Below, piece after piece: positions 18,842-30,861 of a stretch of 64,000 nucleotides of DNA. Source of the DNA: Prinsepia uniflora (taxonomy: Eukaryota; Streptophyta; Magnoliopsida; Rosales; Rosaceae). Position numbers and translations under genes: made by a program. The number at the start of each line of letters is the position of its first letter. Positions within the stretch are counted from its first letter, which is position 1. The DNA lies in assembly GCA_032719365.1 (NCBI GenBank), contig CM064875.1, forward strand, positions 32,014,693-32,078,692. The letters are read 5' to 3'. Below the pieces are notes generated by a model. It searched no databases, had not been told where the DNA came from, and saw only the letters and a list, made by a program, of their open reading frames with translations.

Positions 18842-21825
18842 AGAGTACGCCAGGATCCGAAGGAGGTATGTGATATCCCGGTCTCTGCTACAGTCCACAA
18901 CCGATGTCAACTTGAATGGCAGTCAAAACATTAAAAGCTGTGAGTGGACAAAACAAGAGTTATAAAAACATTTAACGAGAAGACATTTGTACCCTCCACT
19001 AAAAAGCATGCATGCATTCGAAAACCATTTAACCAAATGGACCACATGTGGGAACTAAGCCCAAATCAGAAGTAAACCAAGGTCGAAAGGACCACAATGA
19101 AATCTGACCATACGGGCCACTGCCCAAATCCATAAGAAACCAATAAAGGATTCAGCCCATAACCATAAACATACTGAAACCAAATACACGAGCCACTGCT
19201 CAAACCGGTGCACACCTGTGCACACCACATATCAAGAATTATAAAGATTGAACTATACGGGCCACTGCCCAAAACCATACGGGACTCAGCCCAAAACCTG
19301 TGTAACCACACATCACATCTCATATATTATATCATATATCATATATACATATAAGTCACACAACCAATCTTGTCACGGTATACAAAGCTACGCGCGTGCT
19401 ACCCGGGTCTCAATCCGAGTCTTCTCAAAGTCAAGGTCAATGTCCGTAGACCACTGATCCTACTCGAGGTTATAGTAACCAGCCTACCTGAGAGTAAGGA
19501 ACCCAACTGGGGCGACTCCCACTCAGTCAGTGCTCCGTGACTACTCCGGGGTCCACCCAGGCCAACGACCCTCCCCGGAGGAGATAGAACAAGTAAAGCA
19601 AGGTATATGAATACATATATACATAACATAAACATTCATGCCCGGTTCCCCTGAACCGTCATGAACCATAATATCCATAGCAAGGGTTCATGCCGGTTCC
19701 CATAAACCGTCATGAACCACAATGACCTGACAAAGGTTCATGCCGGTTCCCATAAACCGTCATGAACCCGAAAATAAATGTAGGGTCCCTGAAGCACGTA
19801 TCCTGAACCTTCAGCACTCCGAAGTCGAGCCTCCCCAGGCTGCCCGACCACGAATCGTGCATCGTGACCTCTCCAGAAGGAACACATACCAATCCGGAGG
19901 CGAGCGTCGTATCGTCGATCGCCGTGCACATAGCACCCGTCGCGACCACGATTTAGACCCGAAGGCCATCAATAGGGTCATATGCCCGAGACAAAACCAA
20001 ATGGGTCTCATACCCGATTTTATCCTTTTGGAAATCCAAAACCAATTCATTTAGACCAAATAAGACATACAAACCCGTATCGGCACCGTATAGGGCCAAA
20101 ACCTCTAGATACGTGCTGATACGTAACCACGCATCTAAATGCACTCATGGAATCAAAAACAAGTATTTAAAACATATAATAAACATTTATGCATGCACCA
20201 ATTTAGAAAACAAGGTCCATTCATAGACCGTCCGAGCTGCCGCCTCGATTTGCATGCCATACGGCTCTCCCGAGCCAATCACCATCACCGAGACTCCCAA
20301 ACCTGTCCAAATCGTAATAGAAGGTTACTAACTACTTAATTAACCTCATACCAAAGCCCCGTAATTTTCCCGAACTTTTAGCTACTTTAAAACCAACCCT
20401 AAACCTTCGGACACCCCGAAACCTATCAAAACGATATCCGATTGACACGAAACCAGTCCCAAAATATTCGTTACATCGAATAGATGATTTCGTATGTTGA
20501 ACACTTCCCCAAATTATGGGTCACGCGCCCTCACGCGCCCCAAGAAGGCACATTTCACTGTTCATCGTCACTAACCTCAGGTGAACCAGTTTTCACTGTG
20601 TTGAACCGGTTTTCTCTGGTTCTTGGACCGGTTCAGGGTCCATTTTAAGTCCATTTCATCTCTTTTTAATCCTTATATCATCCTAACCTTGTTTCCTATT
20701 AGTTTAGCTATTAAAAACATAGAAAAAGCCATGAAAATCATACCTCACACGTCAACAATGGCGATGGCTGCTGCACCCTTCCTCCGCCGTGCATTCCGTT
20801 TAAGCCCTCGAAAACCATCCCATATGTCTCCTAAAATCCCCGGAAGCCGTTTCCAATTAAAGAAAATCACTCAATCCCTCTAGAACCCGAAAACATGATT
20901 TTGAAACCATGAACCCGCAGGTTGAGTTCCTCCACCGTGGAACTCTATCGTCTGCCACCGTCCAGCCTCTCATTCCTTTCTCTCATTCCCTCACGTTCAC
21001 ACACAAGCATGGAGGAGGATGTGCTAGGGTGATGGTGTGTGAGAGTGTGTGTTTCGGGTTTGATGAAAAATGGAGGAAATAGGGAAATATGGGTTCGGGT
21101 TATGAGGATGAAGAAGAATGAAGATAGTGAAATCTGGTGGGATGAGAGAATAGATGATTAGATGAGTGGTGATGATTAAAAGTTAAATGGAATGGATGGC
21201 TAGGATTGATTGTTAGAAAAGATTAATTATAAAATAATAAATATAATATTATTTAATTAACATAGATCCACTTTTTAGGGATTTAGCCAATGAGATGAGT
21301 GACACTTCCATGGGACCCACTGAAAATATCTGCCCAATCAGATATTGCCAAATCATCCCCGTCTCGAAGTACATGCATAGTGAAATCGAACTTCCGTGAC
21401 CTATAACTTCCCCTTTTGAAGTCCGATTTCAGCGTTCCGCCTATCTATGGAGTCGTATCATCCCGATCTACGTAATGGTCCTCGGTCCTCGGCCATTGGA
21501 CCTCCTGGTCAAAAAGTCAATATTTCACCCCTTTTAACCAAAATTACCAAAATACCCCTAAACTTCCGAATGTCATAACTTTTTCCTCGAATGTCGGAAT
21601 TGAACCTGCCACCTGTCTATGAACTCGTGATGTCACGAACTACGTCACGGTCATCGGTCAAAGTCCATTTGATCGCCAGAATGAAAAGTCAACATTTTGC
21701 CCACGCCTAGGGGCAAAGCGGTCATTTTGCATCGTTCGTCTAATTTCGCCTAACTAATCACCGATTAACCTCACTAATCGTGATTAGTCACTAATTTAAT
21801 CTAGGAATTTGGGACAGGCGTTACA
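18842..21825 (-). repeat. LARD LTR (type 1), 3' end truncated
   Basis: The right terminus is GGGACAGGCGTTACA directly followed by the PPT. The left end lacks about 110 bp of the canonical LTR end TGACAGGACCCATCCC. Relative to its partner it lacks about 210 bp near 19,790. Confidence 0.85.
19633..19771. repeat. Palindromic minisatellite, 3 units
   Basis: Three tandem units of about 47 bp contain GGTTCATGCCGGTT...AACCGTCATGAACC, each an imperfect inverted repeat. The same array is present at 27,229-27,366 and, inverted, at 56,527-56,620. Confidence 0.8.
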
Positions 21826-21840
21826 ACCTTCCCTCCTTAA
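21826..21840 (-). other. LARD polypurine tract
   Basis: The minus strand reads TTAAGGAGGGAAGGT immediately before the LTR start TGTAACGCC. Confidence 0.8.
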
Positions 21841-24800
21841 TAATTTTTTTCCTCGAAATTCCAACCGACCTAATTCCAACCGTTCTTCCCTCCTTAATTA
21901 GTTTCGCTCTTGAAACTCCAACTGTCCTGATTCCACATCCACCTCGTGGAAATCAATTTTAACCTCACAACATGTGTACACTCATACATCCACTAACCAA
22001 AATAATACTTACTCATCTGCAACCAGACGTACCACTAACACTCTCGTTACATCGACTACCCTCGACCACGTCGAATGACAGTAATCACACGTTCCGAGTT
22101 GACACCATTTGACAATTCTACCATTTCGTTGACACGAACAACTCGAGGGTTTCTTTCTCAAACACTAAACTATCCTGACGTCTACTCCTACCAGGAGTCA
22201 TCAGACCTCACTCAACGATCCTCGTTGACACCTCCGACAAACCGTCACCACTTGACAGTCGCCAGTCGAAAACTGACACAACACACACTCGTGGTTACAC
22301 TAACCACAAGCACACTCAACCTGAGTATACGTATACTAACCAAGCATTTCACTCGACCTGTGTGTAACTGCAACCCATCAGAAATACCATGACCCAACAC
22401 ACAGTATCCAATGTCCAGTCCACGACCTCGACTAATCCGATGGTATCAGAATTAATCTGACTACCAACACGTTCACAAATGTACTACTAGTATAACCTAT
22501 ATACCATCACCAGGCATCACAAGTCTGCCCGATATCGTACCTTGAACAATGTACAAGGTACATACGTCTCCACTCACCAATCAGCTTACAACCACCTAGG
22601 TTGTAGTCAATCACGTTTCAATAATAGAGTCCATATGTCCAATCCGGTATTAGACAATCAAAACTCCGACCCATTATCCATATCCATTTCCAAATCCGAA
22701 TCTGAATCCGCAATTTCGTAAGAAATCCCGAATTCAAACCCAGAAATCATATCCATAACCATGTCCAAATCCGAATCCTAAATCATTATTCCGTAAGTTA
22801 GCATTTGGAATAACCATTCTGAACCCAAATTCATAAAAGGAAATCCACTGTCAAGCTCCAGAATCAAATCCTGAATTGTCACCTCAAAATCGATTCCAAA
22901 AACCCAAATCCAGAAATCCACTTCAAGTTCCAAAATCAAATCCTGAAATCGTCATCCAGAAATCTGATTCCAAAACCCGAAATCTCATTCTCGTCTACCG
23001 GAGACGCACCATATCCGAACCTATCTGATACCTATTCAAACGATTACACATTACCTTCGATTGACTTCATAGGGAAGCCAATCACAACATCAACATATCT
23101 AGGCTGACCAAAAATCCAACCTCGTCGGACACCTACTCACCTGAGTAATATACCACACGGGATTCGCTTCGAAAAGAAGTTCAGTCCCAACATCCTCAAC
23201 TTAAACTATCCAAGTAAGAGTGATAAACTCTCCACATATCTGGATCATCAAGATCACGATCCAGATCCATGACCACTTCAACCGACTATAGACATCACGA
23301 TCCCCAGTCGTCACGACGTCCAATAGTCCCTCAACCAAATCCCACATCTAAACAGATCAGTCAACGACGAGACACGCTGAGACTGTGGGTTCTCCCCAAT
23401 ACACGATCGATGTACTAGTGGCAACCAACAACATCTACATCATCAACATCATCTACCATCATCAATCATGGTAGAATCTGAGAAGTCACCCAAAATGACT
23501 TCGAAATTCCCATTGCCAATGCGGAAAACCCGCATTCCACGGTGTCACCTCAATTACAACCTTCTGCGATTCCAAAGCTCCAACCATGTCGGAACCAACA
23601 CACTCGGACACCATCCATGTGTCCCCGTTAGACTGGTTAAAGACACATGCCCCTTTACGACCGTTTATGTAGATACACTCATTCTGAGTGGAATTTACGC
23701 AACTCAAGGTTAAACCTTGTATACTATTTACGAATGTGCCCAAACGGCATCCAACACTCGTACCATGAGTCTCAACTACTGCTGGATCCAATCCAGTCCA
23801 TCACCATCTGTGATCCACTCCCGAACCACAAATACCGAATATAAGCCTAACTCGACGGAGTCACAGCCCAACTCGTGACTCATCGTCATCACAATCACCG
23901 GCACCAGCACCAGCACTAGTACCAGTATCATCACCTGTAAGCATCAGCACACAGACATCAGTATCAGTATCAGCACCCCGTGTGCAACTGACAACCCTAG
24001 ATCTTCCCTCATACCAGAGCGACGACCCCGTACCTCTGCTCGAATAGGAGAAACTCTGCCTCCCTGGTACCCGACAACTCTGGGTACAGTCACCCTGACA
24101 ACTCAACAAAGAAAAGGAAACGTCCCCTGAACGTCCCCGTCTCATTCTGCGATCGCACTCAGCCGTAACCGAGTCGAATCCAAAATCACTGCTCGTACAT
24201 ATGCGTTACTCACGCACCTCGTATCATCGTCATGACTGACAATCCCATCGTCACAATCGTCACGGTAACCTGAGCCTGCTCGACCTAATAAGACTCCCAC
24301 TACATCCATCGATAGTAGCGTCTGTCACAACCTCGTGCAGACCTAACTACCATACATCTCGATATCCAGACTCCACATCCAACGGAATCAACCGTCTGTA
24401 CCAACTATTCGGTATCCCCACTCTGGGATTCCATCGACAAGTACCAACCCTGGTAACTTGTCCAACAATCTCTATCCTGTCGTAACTCGACTAAACCAAT
24501 GTCGTCTACCAGGTCATCCACGACCTTAGTTGCACCAACAATCCATCACAACTGAGTAGCACGACAACCAACTCGGTCTAACCGATAAGTACAACCCCGA
24601 CTGCGAAGTGCAGTCCCAACACAAGCTGACATTACTAGACCGACTAACGAATCCAAATCTGAATAGTCGGCCAGTCAAACCACTCGTCAACTCACATTTC
24701 TGAACCAAACACCCAAGGTAGGGTTCCACGATCACACCTATAGTCTCCCTGAACCAAACTGCATAAGGCAGTATATTCCACTATCTGACCGACTCCGCGG

Positions 24801-25313
24801 TCTTGACATCGAAAAGAAGTCAATGCAATCCTACCGTCAATCAACTAGGATTCCTCAAATCCGACCGCTAACTGCTAACCGCAGTACAATCCAAGAATCC
24901 GACTGTAACCGCCAGCCGCAGTCCCAATCCACGAATCCGACTGCTCCCATTAGTAAATCCATCAAACTCAACCAAATCCGATCATCGGATGGTCACAACT
25001 CCAAACCAGTCGTCAGAACCGATCCTACGACATCGTGAAAGACGATCCAAACTAACCGTCTCAGGATCAAAATGCTAACGTACCGTTACGTCATCCCTTC
25101 CGTAGGGTCCCACACTGTCAACCACGACAGAACTATGGCAACCCCCGGCATCCTATGCCAAGCCAAGACATTCCATGATACAGTCCTACTAACTATCGTA
25201 TCGGTATCCTAACAATCAGGTTAACCACGAACTGTAGCCCACTGAGATATCACATCCTCGACCCTGCGTACCACTCCAAGAGCTCCGCGGTTGGCTCGAA
25301 TAGAGACAACCTC
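21841..25313 (-). other. LARD internal region, non-coding
   Basis: These 3.5 kb show no gag/pol homology in any frame. The longest ORF (105 codons, 22,075-22,392) is antisense and not conserved as protein in the other copies. Short nucleotide blocks are shared with 34,249-36,770, 48,209-51,139 and 60,241-63,276, for example the GACCGNGGGGTC / CCGCGGTC block near 24,784. Confidence 0.75.
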
Positions 25314-25325
25314 GCTCTGATACCA
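25314..25325 (-). other. LARD primer-binding site
   Basis: The minus strand reads TGGTATCAGAGC, a perfect 12-nt match to the plant initiator tRNA-Met PBS, three bases from the LTR end at 25,329. Confidence 0.92.
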
Positions 25326-25328
25326 CGT

Positions 25329-27070
25329 TGACAGGACCCATCCCAATCCCCCCGGGATTAACGCAGGATGATCCTGCTCCGACTGACACGAAGTGTTAGA
25401 CAAGGGATATTTCCGACCTTTGCCCTCCCAGGCTATCAGATCCGTAATTTTCGACACTTGCCAGAAATCCTGAATCCTGTCCAAAATCATTACTCAGGGT
25501 TACTAAGGACTCAATTTACACCCTACTAATTTATCGTAATTTTCTGGAAATTTCATATAAATTTAAAATATAACATAAACCGTCGGACCCTCGAAACATA
25601 TCGAGACGGCGTCCGATCGACTCGCAACTAAAACCAAAAATGTTCATTACATTAAATAGGACAAGTTTTATGTTGAACACACCTCGAGATTCCCTCTCAC
25701 GCGCCCCCACGCGCCGTCGTAAGCAGCTGCGCGTGGGTGTCACGCGCCTGCTATAGTGCTGTGAACAGTTACCTCCTTCACCCGTTTACCTGGTAAACGG
25801 GTCCGGTTAGCCCGCGGCGTGACCCGACTGGGATCCTGTCCATTTCTAGCTAATTTCTATAATTGATTACTCTAATTGCATCGTTATAGACCCAATTGAA
25901 GTTCGTAATTCGACTTACATCAATTCATGCCTCAATCCCGTCGACTTTGAGTTTGAACGATCAAAGACTTGCCATCACTGTTCATCGTCGAATTGCATCA
26001 ATTTCCATCAAATTTGTAAAATTGATTCATTCAGAAGCATCGTGGAACACTGGAAAACATGTTTGCAATATCAATTTCATCGTCCTCAACCTCCAATCCA
26101 TTCGACTCAAGCTCGAATTTTCGAAACCTTCCCCGTCTATGTTCTAAGCCCAAACGACCCCAATTTCATCGTTTCTTCCACTGGTTCGACTCGTCTCACT
26201 CCCAGGGAGCTGAATCCAAGGTTAATTTCACTCAATTACGTCCACAAGTTCAAATTCGATTTGAAGGTGTTCATTCAAGGTTTCGAGTCTTCTGGGTTTT
26301 TCAACTGGATTCAACTGGGGTTTATACCTCCCCGTTATTCTCTTCGTTTTCCTCTCAATTCTCAATTTGGGCGAAATCAGACAAGAATTGTTGATGGTTT
26401 GATGGATTTGCATCAAGGCTCTGTTTTTGTTCTTGGTCGATTCTGATATTCATATGATCCTGTGCAACAGCTAATTAATTCCATTAATTATGCAAAGTGC
26501 CACTAATCCTAATTAGCAAGAGACACATGTCATTAACCTACTCACTTGACTCACCCATATGGCTGACTCAGCCAATCCACCGCTTAATTAACTTAATTGA
26601 ATCAGCTAGCCAATTATCACAATTATCCCTACTGCAACAAAATTACCCTTTTACCCTTGTCAAAACAAATTACCAAAATGCCCTCATAGTTCTAGACCCA
26701 CAACTATTTCGTTCGGACTCCGATTGACGCATGCCGCCTGTCTACGGATTCAGCGTCCCAAGACCTATCCAACGGTACTTCCGGAAAGTCCAAATAATGT
26801 CCCGATCAAAAAGTCAACAAATGGCCCCTTTTTAACCAATTTACCGAATTACCCTTAACCTTCCGCATGTCATTACTTTTTCCTCGAATGTCGGAATTGG
26901 GCGTGCCACCTGTCTATGAACTTGTGACGTCCCGAACTACGTCACAGTCATCGGTCAAAGTCCGTTTGACCACTCGAATAAAAGTCAACCGTTCGTCCAA
27001 TTCCAGGGGCAAAATCGTCATTTTCCTTCAAAGTTTCCAAATTTTCATTTTTCGAATTTTCGGGGCGTCA
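25329..27070 (-). repeat. LARD LTR variant (type 2), 1.74 kb
   Basis: It runs from TGACAGGACCC next to the PBS to CGGGGCGTCA, i.e. TGACGCCCCG...GGGTCCTGTCA on the minus strand. It is colinear with type-1 LTRs but lacks a large middle segment. It has a different 5' leader, also seen at 57,456. CACGCGC boxes lie at 25,697-25,748 and the TGACGT pair at 26,925-26,944. Confidence 0.75.
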
Positions 27071-29611
27071 AAAACCACCCTTCCTGAGAGTAAGGAACCC
27101 AACTGGGGAGACTCCAACTCAGTCAGTGCTCCGTGACTACTCCGAGGTTCACCTAGGCCAACGACCCTCCCCGGAGGAGATAGAACAAGTAAAGGAAGGT
27201 ATATGAATACATATATACATAACATAAACATTTATACCCGGTTCCCCTGAACCGTCATGATCCATAATATCCATAACAAGGGTTCATGCCGGTTCCCATA
27301 AACCATCATGAACCACAATAACCGGACAAAGGTTCATGCCGGTTCCCATAAACCGTCATGAACCCGAAAATAAATGTAGGGTCCCTGACCCCGAAATCAT
27401 AACCATAAAGTAACTGGGTCTCGTGCCCGAACATATGACCTCAGCTGGGCACCGTGCCGGATATCTAAGGGTCAGTCACGACTCTGATCGTAGTGATGTG
27501 TGCAACCATCCATCTAGGTCCGCCCTCAATCCTGGTATGTCGCCGTGAACGTATCAACTGATGCGACCACCACAAGATCATGGTGCACTCATCACCGATC
27601 GCTATCCTGAACCGTCAGCACTCCGAAGTAGAGCCTCCCCAGGCTGCCCGACCACGAATCGTGCATCGTGACCTCTCCAGAAGGAACACATACCAATCCG
27701 GAGGCGAGCGTCGTATCGTCGATCGTCGTGCACATAGCACCCGTCGCGACCACGATTTAGACCAGAAGGCCATAAATAGGGTCATATGCCCGAGACAAAA
27801 CCAAATGGGTCTCATACCCGAGTTTATCCTTTTGGAAATCGAAAACCAATTCATTTAGACAAAATAAGACATACAAACCCGTAATGGCACCGTATAGGGT
27901 CGAAACCTTGAGATACGTGCCGATACGTAACCACGCATCCAAATGCACTCATGGCATCACAAAAAAGTATTTAAAACATATAATAAACATTTTTGCATGC
28001 ACCAATTTAGAAAACAAGGTCCACTCACAGACCATCTAGCTGCTGCCTCAATTTGCGTGCCATACGGTTCTCCCGAGCCAATCACCATCACTGAGACTCC
28101 CAAACCTATCCAAATCGTAATAGAAGGTTACTAACTACTTATTTAACCTCCTACCAAAGCCCCGTAATTTTCCCGAACTTTTAACTATTTTTAAACCGAC
28201 CCTAAACCTTCGGACACCCCGAAACCTATCGAAACGATGTACAATTGACACGAAACCAGTCCCAAAATCTTCGTTACATCGATTAGAAGATTTCATATGT
28301 TGAACACTTCCCCAAATTATGGGCCACGCGCCATCAACACGCCCCAAGAAGGTACATTTCACTGTTCATCATCACTAACCTCAGGTGAACCGGTTTTCTC
28401 TGGTTCTTGGACCGGTTCAGGGTCCATTTTAGGTCCATTTCATCTCTTTTAATCCTTATATCATCCTAACCCTGTTTCCTATTAGTTTAGCTATTAAAAA
28501 CATAGGAAAAGCCGTGAAAATCATACCTCGCACATCGACAATGGCGACGGCTGCTGCAACCCTTCCTCCGCCTTGCATTCCAGCCGTTTAAGCCCTCGAA
28601 AAACCTTCCCATATGTCTCCTAAAATCCCCAGAAGCCGTTTCCAATTAAAGAAATCACTAAATCCCTCTAGAACCCGAAAACATGATTTTGAAACCATGA
28701 ACCCGCGGGTCAAGTTCCTCCACCGTGGAACTCCGTCGTCTGCCACCATCCAGCCTCTCATTCCTTCCTCTCATTCCTCACGTTCACACACAAGCATGGA
28801 GGAGGATGGGCTAGGGTGATGGTGTGTGAGAGTGTGTGTTTCGGGTTTGAAGAAAAATGGAGGAAATGGGGAAATATGGGTTCAGGTTATGAGGATGAAG
28901 AAGAATGAAGATAGTGAAATCTGGAAGATGAGAGAATAGATGATTAGATGAGTGGTGAGGATTAAAAGTTAAATGGAATGGATGGCTAGGATTGATTGTT
29001 AGAAAAGATTAATTATAAAATAATAAATATAATATTATTTAATTAACATAGATCCACTTTTTAGGGATTTAGCCAATCGGATGAGTGACACTTGTCACTC
29101 ATCCATGGGACCCCACTGAAAATATCTGCCTAATCAGATATTGCCAAATCATCCCCGTGTTGAAGTACGTGCATAGTGAAAATGAACTTCCGTGACCCTA
29201 TAACTTCCCCTTTTGAAGTCCAATTTTCAGCGTACCGTTGTCTATAGATTCATATCATCCCGATCTATGTAATGGTCCTCGGTCCTCGGCCATCGGACAT
29301 CCCGGTCAAAAAGTCAACATTTCGCCCCTTTAAACCAAAATTACCAAAATGCCCCCTAAACTTCCGAACGTCATAACTTCTTCTCGAATGTCGGAATTGA
29401 ACGTGCCATCTATCTATGAACTCGTGACGTCACGGTCATCGGTCAAAGTCCATTTGACCGCCAGAATGAAAAGTCAATGTTTTGCCCACGCATAGGGGCA
29501 AAACGGTCATTTTGCATCGTTCGTCCGATTTTGCCTAACTAATCACCGATTAACCTCACTAATCGTGATTAGTCACTAATCTAATCTAGGAATTCGGGAC
29601 AGGTCGTTACA
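27071..29611 (-). repeat. LARD LTR (type 1), 5' part
   Basis: It is near-identical in arrangement to 19,480-21,825 and ends GGGACAGGTCGTTACA at 29,611. It abuts the type-2 LTR without a TSD. Confidence 0.8.
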
Positions 29612-30195
29612 GCTAATTTGGTGGGAGTGGCTCCGTTCCACGCGAGAACCTGCGCATATTGATGACGTCCAAAGAATGTTGGATCACTAACACAGGACCT
29701 CTTCAACTTCACTTTTGGTACCAAATATAAAAAACAAACCATTCCAACAAAGATTCAGAACTCTAAATTTTAGACAAATCAAAGGAACAACGGATCCTAT
29801 AACACGTCGATTATTACTGTCCTGTAATGTGATAAGCCATTTTTTATCCATCCTTTTCATGTCATCTAATGCCCTATTACTTGTCTTTTTAGTTAATTCA
29901 TGCCACAAATAAGAGAATCTAATCTTTCTTATGAGACACATGCAGAATAGGAAATAGAAGTTAATTACAAAGAAAATGCAAAAATAATGGCTCAATTCAG
30001 AGTCGCAATGAGGAAATGGTCACAAGTCGGTTCCTATCCTTACGAGGTCCTGCGCTGAGTCCTAGGCCTTGTACCAAGCCCAAACCCAAGTTGTGCCAAG
30101 TTTTTAGCCCTGCGTCTATTTCCTATCCCTATCGAGGTCCTGTGCCCAACTCCCTACTGAGTTCCAATTCGAGGCCCAGCCCCTGGACAAACCCT
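29612..30195. other. Unassigned sequence between LTR blocks
   Basis: No LARD similarity is seen. A 102-codon minus-strand ORF (29,687-29,995) has no recognised domain. The stretch 30,020-30,190 is CCT-rich with two loose copies of TCCTATCC..CGAGGTCCTG. It may be older host or TE sequence. Confidence 0.4.
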
Positions 30196-30861
30196 TGACA
30201 AGATCCTTCCCAATACTCCTAATTTACGTGGGACGTGCATGCTCCCGTCTAACACCGCGTTTCAGACCAGGGATACACTCGCCACCCGCTCGGGGTCCAT
30301 CAGAGTACACCAGAATTGGTGGTGGCATGTGATGTCTCGATCTTTGCTACAGCCTGCATCCTCTACCAGCCTAAAAGGTATTTAAAACCGTAAAAGCTGT
30401 GAGTGGACAAAAATAAACATTTTATAAAACACATTCATATCTAAAATACATTTATACTCTTCCCGTAAAAGTATGCACGCATCATAAAACCAGTTTATTT
30501 CAATACTTTCCGAAAGCAAGACACATTTCTTTTCAGATCCAAACATAATAAACACCCTTTCTCAATCGAAGCCATTAACTCAGTAGGGTCTCAGCCCAAA
30601 ACCATTCTCAGTGAAACATCATCTACATATATATATATATATATAACCCATCCTCGACATCTCATATGCCCAATCAAGAACCCGTCACGATATATCTACA
30701 GTACGCGTACTACTCCGGTCTCATCTACGAGTCAACCGTCAGGATCTACAACTTCTAAGAGGACTTGTCTCTGGACCCTGTCCGAGATTATATCATATAT
30801 CTCACTAATGAGCATGTACTCCCTCTCGGAGTCACTCATCCTAGACATTGGATCGTGATAC
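30196..30861 (-). repeat. LARD LTR fragment (3' end, minus strand)
   Basis: It starts TGACAAGATCCTTCCCAAT, a degenerate form of the LTR end TGACAGGACCCATCCCAAT. It follows the family up to 30,861, where a plus-strand LTR interrupts it. A TA microsatellite lies at 30,626-30,644. Confidence 0.75.

Larger units (their letters stand above)
18842..29611 (-). mobile_element. Composite LARD-like non-coding LTR element (minus strand)
   Basis: Order on the minus strand: type-1 LTR 5' part (29,611 to 27,071), a second LTR variant (27,070 to 25,329), PBS (25,325-25,314), non-coding internal region, PPT, and a type-1 LTR (21,825 to about 18,842) truncated at its 3' end. The blocks 19,480-21,825 and 27,075-29,611 are close direct copies. 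No gag, protease, RT or integrase is present. The truncated left end removes any test of a TSD. It may be an element damaged by recombination between related LTRs, or two elements fused. Confidence 0.8.

Noticed and set aside
22075..22392. 105-codon plus-strand ORF in the LARD internal region
   Set aside because: Antisense to the element. About 20 residues recur in another copy through nucleotide identity, but the frame is not kept in the copy at 48.4 kb.
29687..29995. 102-codon minus-strand ORF
   Set aside because: AT-rich, no recognised motif, and its N-terminus is hydrophobic by composition only.
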